Below are positions 48,601-59,200 of a stretch of DNA of 64,000 bases, in pieces. Source of the stretch: Isoperla grammatica (lineage: Eukaryota > Arthropoda > Insecta > Plecoptera > Perlodidae); contig OX246741.1 of assembly GCA_945910005.1 (NCBI GenBank), positions 7,630,611-7,694,610 on the forward strand, written 5' to 3'. The position numbers and the translations under genes are program-made. The notes under the pieces are model-generated. The model ran no database searches. It saw only the letters and a list, made by a program, of their open reading frames with translations, and was not told the DNA's origin. Positions within the stretch are counted from its first letter, which is position 1. The number at the start of each line of letters is the position of its first letter.

Positions 48601-50614
48601 ACGCAAAAAAAATAAAAAAAATAAAAAAACAAATTTGGACTACCCGTTTTTTAGCTACGAGCGCTTGAAAAATAAATTTCCCCTTAGTAAACCCTTCTCA
48701 ACTTTTCTTGTCTGAATATGGAAGAAAAAAAGTTTGCCGGTAACGGGTCTCGAACCCCGGACCGCGAAAACACTAGTCGGCGTCGCTACTGCCTACGCCA
48801 TTCCACACGATGGAAGTTGGATCGCTTACACTAGTATATAACACACTGCTCTCAATGAATGCATGTATGTATCTCGATGCATTTTTATTGTAATTGTAAC
48901 ACCTAAGATAGATGGATTTACGAACAGAGGGTCTCATTGGATTTAAAAAATATCCAAGAATACAATTTGAAGATAAAAACTCTGAAAATTGTGAAAAAAC
49001 GGCTTCAAAGATTTTTTAAATTTTCGGAGTTTTTATCATCAGATCGTATTGATTGATTGGTTGATCGCGAAAGGGTTAATCGTTTGTGGAAACAATGAGC
49101 CGTTTGGCAGTTAAAAAATAAACCGTGTCCATGCACGTTGATGCATTGATATAAATGCGTGAAAATGGTGGAACAAAAAAGAGCGGGTGTAACGGGTCTC
49201 GAACCCCAGACCTCGACCATGCTAAGCGGAGACATACCCCATACGCCATAGCACCCGATGATACTTCCAGCGCTTACACATGTACAAGACATACTGCTCT
49301 CAATGTTGTGCGTTGTTTGGGGTATTCAGTTAGCTTATATCATAACCTCCTATAGCCGTCTGAACTCCGGATACACATCCACAGAAATGCGTTTTGGGAC
49401 TTTCAAGACTTGACGTTGGGAACATCACTATAACCTCCTATAGCCGTCTGAACTCCTGATACACATCCACAGAAAACGTAGTTTTGGGACCCACGTTGGG
49501 AACATCACACTGAACAGCCAACATTAAAACATGTTTCCTCGGCTTACCGTTAATGCAAGGCAAACATTAACATGTCCAATGTATAGAGTAAGAATGTCCA
49601 ATGAAGAAACTTTAATCATTATTTTCTTAACCCTTTAACAAGAGACGCTACACGCCGCCAAAGACGTGCTCAAATACACTCTGTTTTTTAGAATTATATT
49701 CTTTACGGCTATAATGTTTATTTTGGCGATTTTAAAGTTAATTCGTAAGGTAGATCTGACAATTGTCTACTTTGAAAAAAATCATCGCCTCGCTATGTTT
49801 GTTGTGAACGACGTCAGGCGTCGCTGAATTTTCAAAGATTTCCTTGTCAAGTTCCACTTTCGGTACCGATTGTGGATGAACGGTGGTACCTAGTTAGTCG
49901 TAGCTTCGAACTTAAGGTCAGAAAGAATCCTTGGTGACGTAGTATGAGCGTCGGTAGCGTCGGTTTGCACAGGTCGTGGTGAGGCGACGCCAACTTCAGG
50001 TAACCAAAATAGTTGATTTTTTGAGGTTTTAATTTTTTTACGGGTAAACGGTTTGAGATAGAATTTTTCGGTTGTCAGTTCCTTCGTATTCATCGCTCTC
50101 TTGATATGTTTCGTATTTTTTTTAAAATTAAAAAAAATTAAAAATTTCAAAATTCTCCGATCGTGGTCTTCTGAGACAAAATTTGAAATTTTGGGCGCCT
50201 GTATCTCTGTTAGTATGACCCCCAGCATATTTTCGTTTTCAGGATGTCTAGATAATTAACGCAAAAAAAATAAAAAAAATAAAAAAACAAATTTGGACCA
50301 CCCGTTTTTTAGCTACGAGCGCTTGAAAAATAAATTTCCCCTTAGTAAACCCTTCTCAACTTTTCTTGTCTGAATATGGAAGAAAAAAAGTTTGCCGGTA
50401 ACAGGTCTCGAACCCCGGACCGCGAAAACACTAGTCGGCGTCGCTACTGCCTACGCCACGCCACTCGATGGAAGTTGATTCGCTTACACTAGTACATAAC
50501 ACACTGCTCTCAATGAATGCATGTATGTATCTCGATGCATTTTTATTGTAATTGTAACACCTAAGATAGATGGATTTACGAACAGAGGGTCTCATTGGAT
50601 TTAAAAAATATCCC

Positions 50615-50632
50615 GGGGGGGGGGGGGGGGGG
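50615..50632. other. Poly-G tract at the end of the satellite array
   Basis: AAATATCCC is followed by 18 G and then GATATAAATGCG. In intact units about 190 bp separate those two anchors, so the G-run replaces a deleted segment exactly where the regular array ends. Confidence 0.85.
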
Positions 50633-51601
50633 ATATAAATGCGTGAAAATGGTGGAACAAAAAAGAGTAGGTGTAACGAGTCTCGAACCCTTGACCTCAA
50701 AAAATCGAAGCTACGACGTTACTGTTTACTCTATGCCAGAAGATGGAAGAAGTTTTGCTTACACTGGTATATAACACACTGCTCTCAATGTAAGCACGTA
50801 TGAATCTCATTGTATCTCGATTCATTCATATTGTACAATTGTAACACCAAACATGGATGGATTTACGAACTGGGTCTCGTTAGATTCCGAAAATATCCAA
50901 CAATACGATCTGATGACAAAAACTCTGAAAATTTAAAATAAAAATTGCACTCGTTTTTTTTCTAAGTCCAAAAAATGAGTTTCTACACCTTTTTAAAATC
51001 GCATTTGATAGATCTTGATCCCGTGATCGCAAAACTGAAAACATTTTTTGGCGGAAACCAACCGTTCGTCTGTAAAAAAATAATCAATATTCTACTCGAT
51101 TCTTCTTATTTAATTGTAACTCCAAATATGGATTGATTTACGAACTGATGGTCTCACAGGATGCAAAAAGTATCAAAGAATGCGATCTGATCATAAAAAC
51201 TGCAAAAATTGTAAAAAAACGTTTTTAAGCCGTTTTTCAACCGAGGCTATATAGTCTTCTCTGATTTTCAAAATCAACACTTTGTCTTTTTATGATCGCA
51301 TTCGATAGATCTTTACCTGGTGATAGCGAATCAGAAAACCGTTTTTTGCGGAAACGCACAGTTTGGCTGTAAAAAAATAATCTTTATTCAACTCGCTGCC
51401 TTCTTATTGTAATTGTAGGTCCAAATATGGATGGATTTACGAACTGAGGGTCTCATTGGATTCCAAAAATATCCAAGAATACTATCTGAAGATAAAAACT
51501 CCGAAAATTGAAAAAAAATTTGAAGCCGTTTTTTTTTCTAAGTCCCAAAATCCAAAATTAACACCTTGTCTTTTTAAAATCGCATTTGATAAATTTTGAT
51601 C
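50633..51601. repeat. Diverged satellite-related DNA, left of the transposon
   Basis: Recognisable but decayed relatives of the satellite unit. GGATGGATTTACGAACT with AAAATATCCAA.AATAC recurs at about 50860, 51130 and 51430 (roughly 290-bp spacing). A further tRNA-like piece (AACGAGTCTCGAACCCTTGA, minus strand) lies at 50671-50745. This is an older, more diverged layer of the same repeat family. Confidence 0.75.
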
Positions 51602-51605
51602 ATGT

Positions 51606-51640
51606 CGTCGGAGCAGTGCAAGACCAACACAACTCAAAAT
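51606..51640 (+). repeat. Left TIR
   Basis: 35 bp beginning CGTCGGAGCAGTGCAAGACC. It differs from the right TIR only at position 6 (G versus T). Confidence 0.95.
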
Positions 51641-51780
51641 TTCAAAAAAAAATTTTTTTCAACACAAGTATTGAGAGAAATGCTCTTTGTCCAATGCAAC
51701 ACCAACACAAGTCAAAAGTTCCACAGTTACCCGCTAGATGGAGTTGGATGCCTCTTGCATTCAACAACAATAGCAGTGCG

Positions 51781-51828
51781 CCTAGTGCAAGACTGACACA
51801 AGTCGTGTTGTGTTGGTTTTGCACTAGG
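51781..51828. repeat. Subterminal palindrome built from TIR-core copies
   Basis: CCTAGTGCAAGACTGACACA and the facing TGTTGGTTTTGCACTAGG are both relatives of the TIR core AGTGCAAGACCAACACAA, in opposite orientation. A further copy, CCAATGCAACACCAACACAA, is at 51691. Right-side copies are at about 55660 and 55702. They are likely transposase-binding sites. Confidence 0.75.
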
Positions 51829-51867
51829 AGTTTGTTGTTTTCCCCCAACTCAAGTGTCAATATCAAG

Positions 51868-51969
51868 ATGGATTCCAAACCTCCTGAAAATAATATGAGT
51901 GACAGAGCTCGCAAAATAATCAATATAGCTTTGATGCAATCCATGACCTGTGGTGATTCTACAACGCAA
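51868..51969 (+). CDS. Transposase exon 1
   Basis: 34 codons from an ATG in a fair context (TCAAGATGG) to the donor CAA|GTAAGT, ending in phase 0. The frame is open further upstream but would run out through the TIR, so this ATG is the first good start inside the element. The peptide (MDSKPPENNMSDRARKII...) is charged and has no recognised domain. Confidence 0.75.
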
Positions 51970-52186
51970 GTAAGTATCTACTGTCAATATAACTAGGCCT
52001 AAGTGGAATATTTGATTTCTTGTAAATAACAGCTTAGCCACAGGGTTGTATGTTGGTAAACATAACCTAGAATCTGCACAATATTTTGTAAACCTATGCC
52101 TATTATTCTTACAAAACGCTAGGCCTATAGGACAACGATTTATCCCATTTCTACAATCACCTAGATTGATTTTATCTTTTTTATAG

Positions 52187-52438
52187 ATGACTAAAAGTCC
52201 TGTCACTGCGATTGATCATGCGCCTTTGGATAAGATTGAGCTTTCTCAGCCAGTGTTTGATCATACACCACACCGTGGACTTTCCGCTAAAGCGGTGATT
52301 GATTTGGCTCTAGGTGTACATGGTCAGACTGAGGCTAGTTCAAGTACGTGTAGGCCTAGGCATACATCTAGGCCTATACTGGTGACAGACGAGGCAACAG
52401 ATATTATGCAACTTGACCAACCATCAAAAGATATCACA
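52187..52438 (+). CDS. Transposase exon 2
   Basis: 84 codons between the acceptor TTTTTTATAG and the donor ACA|GTAAGT, phase 0 at both ends, so it joins exons 1 and 3 in frame. It encodes a probably disordered linker. Two AGGCCTA-type motifs lie within the coding sequence (CRPRHTSRPI region). Confidence 0.75.
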
Positions 52439-52639
52439 GTAAGTGTTTAAGTCCTAGGCCTAGGCCTAGGCCTCAGTAATATTAAAATGAGCTGACTCTT
52501 TAATGAGCAGAAATAAATAGTTAGGCCTACTAGGCCTATACGTGTTTGATGTTTCAAACTATTAGCCTACAGTACAAGGAATATTTAAATTTTGTTATTG
52601 GAAGGGGTCGAACTGACATTTTGTTCCATTAATTAACAG

Positions 52640-52838
52640 GGAAGTAATGCCGATCTGGTTGCTAGTGATTCTGATGGCGATAAGGACTGGGAACCATCAT
52701 CAGACACAGAAACAGAAATAGCACCTAGATCTAAAAGAATCGTTCAGTACTCCGAAAGCTCAGAAGAGGAGCTTGAGGAAGTCGTGCTAGCAGACTTGGA
52801 AGAAGAGGTTGAAGAAATCGTGCTAGAAGAAGCAACAG
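52640..52838 (+). CDS. Transposase exon 3 (acidic)
   Basis: Bounded by AATTAACAG and ACAG|GTACGT; 199 nt, ending in phase 1. It encodes an acidic stretch (SDSDGDKDWEPSSDTETE, then EESSEEELEEVVLADLEEE-type runs), as often seen before the DNA-binding part of eukaryotic transposases. Confidence 0.8.
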
Positions 52839-52937
52839 GTACGTGCATGGCGAGCCGTTTCTATCCTAGGGTAAAGAAATCGCATGTGGAAACTCTGTGT
52901 GGTGCATTATGTACCAGCCAGAAGCGGCACAAACCGA

Positions 52938-53000
52938 CGGGGCGCGGTGGTCTAGTGGTTAAACAGTTCTATGCTGTCAGATCCTAGGTCGAGACGAGAG
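52938..53000 (+). repeat. tRNA-like sequence in transposase intron 3
   Basis: GGGGCGCGGTGGTCTAGTGGTTAAACA has the form of a tRNA 5' half with A-box (TGGTCTAGTGG), and TCCTAGGTCGAGACGAGAG stands where a T-arm/B-box would be, though degenerate. It is possibly a SINE that inserted into the transposon's intron. No site duplication was identified. Confidence 0.45.
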
Positions 53001-53343
53001 ATGTTTAGGTTTTTTATAATTTCAAACTTAACGTTTAAGTTTGTTCTATGTTTTAGGATGATTGTTTTGGTGGTAGTGTCTTTCTTGGCGAATATTTTCA
53101 TTAGTAATGGGGCTTTTATCAATCTACTGAGAAATATTGAGTCTTGCTTTGTTATAGGCCTATACCAAGATTGTGTCAATGCAAAAGAATCGCAGATGCG
53201 AAAACTTTAAACAACTTTCTACCTTAGGGGGCCTATAGTAGATGCTTTAATGGAAGTCTTTATTTAGTGAAACCTCTATAGGAAATGGTAAACTTAATTA
53301 GCAACAATATTAATTTGTAAACCGGGCATTCTTTTTGTTTTAG

Positions 53344-55118
53344 AACAACGTTCAAAGAAGCGTCAGCGCAGACCAGAAAATTGGAAGAGAGCTGTGAAAA
53401 AACAAAAGAAGAACACTGGAGTAGTATACACGAATAGTGGAGGGAACATTGTGCGAGCTAAAAAGTTAAAAGATCCTTGCGGAAATAAGTGTAGATTGAA
53501 GTGCTCAGAAAAAATGTCTCTTGAAACGCGACAAACTATTATAGACGGTTTTTGGGCGTTGAATGACATAAACCGCCAAAGGGACTTTATTAGCAGAAGT
53601 GTTGAAGAAATTTGTCCCCAATACCGCCAAAAAAAGCCTGCTAGTACAAGATCCTTAAACTACGCATATCATTTATTGGATGATGGGAAAAAAATAAAGG
53701 TGTGCAAAACATTCTTTATGAACACGCTTGACGTAGGGAACACTTTTGTTCGGACTGCATTCAAAAAGCAAACCCCAGCTGGATTTGTTGCATCTGAAAT
53801 GCGAGGTAAACATGGGAATCAATTGAAACTTGATGATGCTATAAAACAAGGTGTAAGAGATCACATCAAATCGTTTGACAAGATAGAATCACACTACTGT
53901 CGGTCACAAACTACAAAAGAATACCTGAATGGAGATTTAAACATTGCCACTATGTACAGGCTCTACAAGGAAGATTGCCTTATAAAAAATATAAATGCAG
54001 GAAAAATGTACCTATATGACACAATTTTTCGCACTGAGTTCAATTTGTCTTTTTTCAAACCTAAAAAAGATTTGTGCGGATTTTGTGAAAGTCACAAAAA
54101 TTCAAATGACACAGAAAAAAGTGAAAACCTTGAAGCTTTCACTAAACACATACACGAGAAGGTCCTGTCCCGGAAAGAAAAGGAAAAGGACTGCAATGAT
54201 GCAAAGGTAACAGGAAATGTGGTTTGTTGTTACGACTTACAAAGCGTGTTCACTTCCCCATGTGGTGATGTCTCGGTCTTTTACTATAAAAGAAAGTTAA
54301 ACTCGTACAACTTTACTATATTTGACATCAATGATAAAAAGGGCTATTGTTACATGTGGCACGAAGGCCTGGCTTTGAGGGGGTCAAACGAAATTGGCAC
54401 TTGCGTCTTGACGTACTTAAAACAAAATTGTATTGGCAAAGAAGTCACATTTTACAGTGACAATTGTGTTGGTCAAAATAAAAACCAATACATTGTGGCA
54501 ATGTACATCCATGCAGTGTCCACTCTGGAGATAAAATCAATAACGCACAAGTACTTGATAGTTGGCCACACGCAAAACGAAGGAGATGCAATGCACTCAT
54601 GCATAGAACGGGAAAAGAAGAGAATTCTTCGTGGTGGACCTGTCTATACACCGTCACAGTGGATTCCAGTTGTCCGGTTAGCGAAGAAAAATGGGCATCC
54701 ATACACTGTCACGGAAATGGGGACAGAAGATTTTGTAAATATTAAGAAGCTGGCACAGGATGCTTCGTACAATTTTTCCAAAGACGTAGATGGTAAGAAA
54801 GTTGTGTGGAACGAGATAAAAGTAATCAAAGTGGAAAAAGAAGAACCTGGGACAATTTTCTTCAAAACCAGTTATGAAGACGAAGAATACAGGAAAATAA
54901 TTGTCATTCGCCGTGGAAGAGGCAGGAAAGGAATGTGTGAAAATGACCTAGTACCTTTGTACAAAGAGCCGCCGAAAATACCATTTCAAAAAAAAAAAGA
55001 CTTACTGTCAATGTGCAAAGACAAGGCAATTCCTACAGTTCATCATGAATTTTTTACTAATTTGTCAGCAGTGTCAAAAAATGTGCAACCCCCAAATGAG
55101 GAAGACAGTGATGCCTAA
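53344..55118 (+). CDS. Transposase exon 4: zinc-ribbon-like plus DDE-like catalytic core
   Basis: The exon starts at the acceptor TTTTGTTTTAG in phase 1, matching exon 3, and runs to a TAA, giving a predicted 775-residue protein. Numbered on the full protein, a basic patch (RSKKRQRRPENWKR) at about 186-199 is followed by DPCGNKCRLKC (Cys 230-238), a second CxxC near 429-432 (LCGFC), and then D482 (CCYDLQSVF), D557 (FYSDNCVGQNKN) and an acidic site at 597-606 (GHTQNEGDAMHSCIE). Spacing and local beta-strand pattern fit an RNase-H-fold DDE/D transposase. The SDNCxGQNKN...GHTQNEGD signature is shared by a large set of uncharacterised animal proteins. No stop or frameshift interrupts it. The exact catalytic third residue and superfamily are inferred. 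Confidence 0.85.
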
Positions 55119-55369
55119 GTAGTTACACTGCTTAGATTATTTTATGGTTTATACCACCATTTTCTATCTATACTAATTATCTTAATATTAAAAACCTATA
55201 AGCTTCAAGTGTTTTGCTCACACCCCGTCATTAATATTTTGTTTATCATAATTAATGAACATACTTACCTGGAAAGTAGTTACGTTGCATGTTTATTTTG
55301 GAGTCATTGTTCCCGAATAAAGCATTTGGTATACCCGAGAAATGAATTTTGAATTGTTGTTCGTATTAC

Positions 55370-55441
<72 letters not shown>

Positions 55442-55891
55442 TATAATTATAATTAATAATTTTATTTAAAACACAATGGAGTTTATTATAATTACACTAT
55501 AATAACAATATTTATTATTATTTTATTATTATTTATTTATTATTATTGTTGTAATTATTATTATTATTATTATTGTTGTTATTATTATTATTGATTTATT
55601 TTGTGTACTTTATTTATAATTTTTCAATCCAATACACGCTTGATAACAAAAGTCGAATTGAGTTGTGTTGCTTTGGCACAATCTTTCTTAGTAATATTTC
55701 CAGTGCAAGAGTAACATAACTAAGAAAATGATTTTTAATTCCTATAACAATAAAAATTTCAAAGCATAATTTTGAATACTTAAATTTAAGAACACTATCT
55801 TACTTTTGTGAAAATTTTAATTTTTTTGTACGAAAACACGATTTGTAGTGCAATGTTATTACTTTAAAACTCAATTATCTCAGAACTATGG
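55119..55891 (+). other. Transposon 3' non-coding region with (TTA)n
   Basis: AATAAA occurs at 55317-55322 about 200 bp after the stop and is a plausible polyadenylation signal. A (TTA)n microsatellite at 55368-55437 and a degenerate extension to about 55600 separate the gene from the subterminal repeats. Confidence 0.7.
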
Positions 55892-55926
55892 ATTTTGAGT
55901 TGTGTTGGTCTTGCACTGCTACGACG
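55892..55926 (-). repeat. Right TIR
   Basis: 35 bp ending CTTGCACTGCTACGACG, followed by the ATGT duplication at 55927-55930. Confidence 0.95.
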
Positions 55927-55930
55927 ATGT

Positions 55931-56240
55931 AATCGCGAAACAGTTAACCGTTTTTGGCGGAAACGTACCATTTGTCAGTAAAAAATAATGAATATTCAAC
56001 TCGATGTATTCTTTTTGTAATTGTAACTCCAAATATGGATAGATTTAACAACTGATGGCTCTCTGGATTCACAAAATCGCCAAGAATACGATCTGATGAT
56101 AAAAACTCTTGGACATTTCAAAAAAATTCTAATTTTGTTTTGCAACTAAGGCCACCTTGGCAAGGCAACCGTTTTTGGAAACATCGAGCCGTTTGACTGT
56201 TAAAAAATAAACCGTGTCTATACCGTCTCCATGCACACTA
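55931..56240. repeat. Diverged satellite-related DNA, right of the transposon
   Basis: Continues the repeat interrupted at 51601: AATCGCGAAACAGTTAACCG, then AAATATGGATAGATTTA and AAGAATACGATCTGATGAT, as in the left flank. Confidence 0.75.
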
Positions 56241-59200
56241 ATGTCTTAGGCTACTGATTGGATTGGAATGTAGTGTAGGCCTAGAATAAAGAATTATCTT
56301 TGTGTAAAATAAAGCCAACAGCATTTTGTAATTAAAATTGTTTTTCTTTATTACCCACACACCTTAGATACTATGTACAAATTGACTGAATGCCACTTAT
56401 AGTGACTATAACAACATGTTGCAGTTACAACTACATTATCAAATTCAACAACGAGAAATGTTCAGAAATCCATGAGACGATTCTAAGGATTTACAGTACA
56501 TATTAAGTATTATACATTACATAATAAAATGTTCACAACAAAAGGCAACCCTTCAAAAATCTGCTTGTAAGCCATCACTAATCCAACATAATTATGGTAC
56601 ATCTAATATAAATAGTGTGCAATGTTACTAGATAAATATGCAACATTACTAACACTTTGACATAGAATTGACAATAGTGCTAGGGCTGTGCTGCACATCA
56701 TCCAACACACAATAATTGAGCTCTTGGTTGCATGGTTTGATATGATTGTCAAATTAAGCATAGGCATTTCATGATCTTGCGATGGCAAGATGTCTTGTTG
56801 GAGCAAACAACGTTTACAACGAATGCAGAAACATGTAGATTTTCAGACACATAAATAATTAGCAGATGCTCGGCTCGGGACGTATCTGCAGTAATGCACA
56901 TGTTTGCCTTTGGAGATCTATAAAAGTGCAGCCTTTTTAGTATACAGCTGTTTTGCTCACTATCGTTACAACTTACAACTAATCAAATACAATCTTAATA
57001 AGGTATCCACTTAATTTAATACATATATTATTGTCAGGGTAACATACGATATATTACTGCATAACATAAATAATATGTTTCAGAGTAAATCGAAAGAAAA
57101 ATACCCACATTGGTGCAAGTATCAATAACTGAAGGTAATAATAATTATTGTGCATCAACTTAATATTACGTAAAACCTAAAAGTAGAATGGCAACAAGAT
57201 GACAAACCCTTTGCATTTAATAGTAAAAACAGTCTGTGGAGTTAACACTAACACGTTGTATGTATCATGGATTAAATAATGACACACAGTGTCAAGTATA
57301 TTGCAAAATAAATTTATAATGCAACTTAGTTAATTTTGAAACTTTTGAGTAAGGGAAAGTAAACAATTTCTAGGAACTTATGCACTCGGCACTTAGATTT
57401 GACTTTCGAGTTTTTTTTTTTAGAATGCCAGTTTATAAACATGTAATAAATAATAATATATAGATTATCTATCTGTTAATAAAATATCTTGAAAGCGTAT
57501 CGCGCATCAGCCAGTACAATTGAGCAGGATTGAGATCACTAGTCAAATTAGTACTATGTGTTCTATGATTCATATTTGTTAGTAGGCCTACATTCACGGC
57601 AAATAAGCAAACCCCATTAAAATGTCTAGGAACAACACTTGATTCAACAAGATAATATTCACACCAAATCATTCAATTACTTATGAAATTTAATTTACCA
57701 AACTTTCACACATCTCTTTAAAACAATTATTGACAGAGTTCATCCACAATCATGCACAGAGTTTTGCACACACTTTGCCATTCACTCTACTATTACATCC
57801 CCTATCTATGTTGTCACTTCAGCAACTGTTGGTAAAAATGCCCTTCAACTAAAAGTATGGACAGAAGAATCTATGCACTAATTAAAATCATTAGACATAC
57901 CCTAAGTCGCGTGCCAGAATCCAGCTGCTAGCTTTGCTAGGTTAGCAAAGCATTCCTATGTCATCAAACAGCTTGAGCCGTTTTGTATTCAGATTGCCAG
58001 CATTGCTCAGCTAGAAAAATCTCTAGTGTAAGGTACAGGTATATTTCTTTCATTCAGCCTTGCCCATTATACTGTTATTACATTTTAGAAGGAATTTCAT
58101 CTGAATGAATCGGAAATGTACCAATTTGAAACAGCACTAGTTTATTTTGTATTTTTGCTTTCCAAACTTCTTACTTGGCATATTTAACATGAAGTCGTTT
58201 TCCGCTTACCGTACTTATGTCTAGTCTTACAATGTCCCAATAACTACTTATTCATCGAATAGCTTGTTTTCTCCATAGCAACGACCAATCAAAACCCTTG
58301 AAATCCTCCAAATAGCTTAATTGCTACAAATAATTTTCTTATTAGGAGATTGTAAGACCGGCCCTTAAATAACTTAGCAGCTGAATTCTAGCGCGTGGCT
58401 ATTTACTATGAAATGTGAACAAGGGAGCACCACTTCTACCATTTATGATACTCATGTTGGGAATGGAATGGTGCTGATTGCTGAACATTCTCCCAGTTTT
58501 TGGAATGTGAGATTTGAAAATATTTTCTTTTTCCAAATACAGTAGTTCATGTTTGAGACAAAACTATACTAAATAATTAATGTACAGTAATATTTCATAT
58601 TATATTTTGCATTATGTAAGGGTTTATAGTTTTTAATATAAAGAATGAACATAATTTTGCTTGGATTTTGGAATTTGGCACTCAATTTTGTACACAGACT
58701 GAAAATCACAGACTAACCTATAGGGTGTTTGAATTCATATTGCACATGATGGCCATATGGCATGTTTGTTTACTTTCGATGAGCAGTTCATTAATGCAAT
58801 GTTAAAATGGCATTTGGTACAAGTTCAACTGTTTTCAACCATGGGTTTGCTATTTTAAAAGCAACATAAGGGTATAATCCACATTTTTTTCTGGTTGACA
58901 ATGCCACACATAGTCATTGCCATAAACTAAACTTTATTAGTGGCTATGTAGTAAAAGCCTCCTATTTCGGGGCAGCATTTCGTCTTCTTTGACAGCTCAA
59001 ATGTAAACGCATATTATGGCCGTTGTGTTCTTTCGTAATACTGTACTCCCTTGAGTAGGCCCTATATTAATTACATATTATGTTAATGTTTCTTTATAAA
59101 ATAAGACAGTTTAATTCAATACAACTAAGTTGCCTCTGTAGTATTGTACCTACCAGTTGGATATGGTTAGAATTGTTGAAGGGCATAATCTCATAGATAG

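Larger units (their letters stand above)
41696..50614. repeat. 1.66-kb satellite, about 5.4 tandem units
   Basis: The marker GGCGACGCCAACTTC recurs at 41696, 43348, 45008, 46668, 48326 and 49983 (periods 1652, 1660, 1660, 1658, 1657). Units fall into two types that alternate over part of the array: the type at 44.2 kb recurs at 47.5 kb, and the type at 45.9 kb recurs at 49.2 kb, a ~3.32-kb dimer. Each unit carries two minus-strand tRNA-like modules, A/T-rich runs and a duplicated AACCTCCTATAGCCGTCTGA block. The repeated open frames of about 66, 67, 95 and 112 codons recur simply because the unit does; they match no family and change length between units. Confidence 0.97.
51606..55926 (+). mobile_element. 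Intact 4321-bp DNA transposon with four-exon transposase gene
   Basis: The 35-bp terminal inverted repeats (CGTCGGAGCAGTGCAAGACC... at the left; the right end read inversely starts CGTCGTAGCAGTGCAAGACC) match at 34 of 35 positions. The flanking 4-bp duplication ATGT lies at 51602-51605 and 55927-55930. Removing the element and one ATGT gives GATCATGTAATCGC, which aligns with GATCCCGTGATCGC in the neighbouring repeat at about 51017, so the ends are well defined. Subterminal copies of the TIR core occur on both sides. The gene has an uninterrupted reading frame across its four exons, so the element may be autonomous. A 4-bp duplication with a single DDE-like gene fits Sola-type transposons among known groups, but the family is not proven. 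Confidence 0.93.

Noticed and set aside
42372..50228. Repeated open frames of 66, 67, 95, 112 and 172 codons
   Set aside because: They recur only because the 1.66-kb unit recurs, change length between units, match no family and run across tRNA-like modules.
42102..50745. Functional tRNA genes in the satellite
   Set aside because: A/B-box-like motifs are present but acceptor stems do not pair and T-stems keep only about three pairs, so they are tRNA-like, not tRNA genes.
53394..55118. Single-exon reading of the transposase starting at this point
   Set aside because: The first codon here is GTG, and the open frame continues upstream to a good acceptor at 53343 with matching phase from exon 3.
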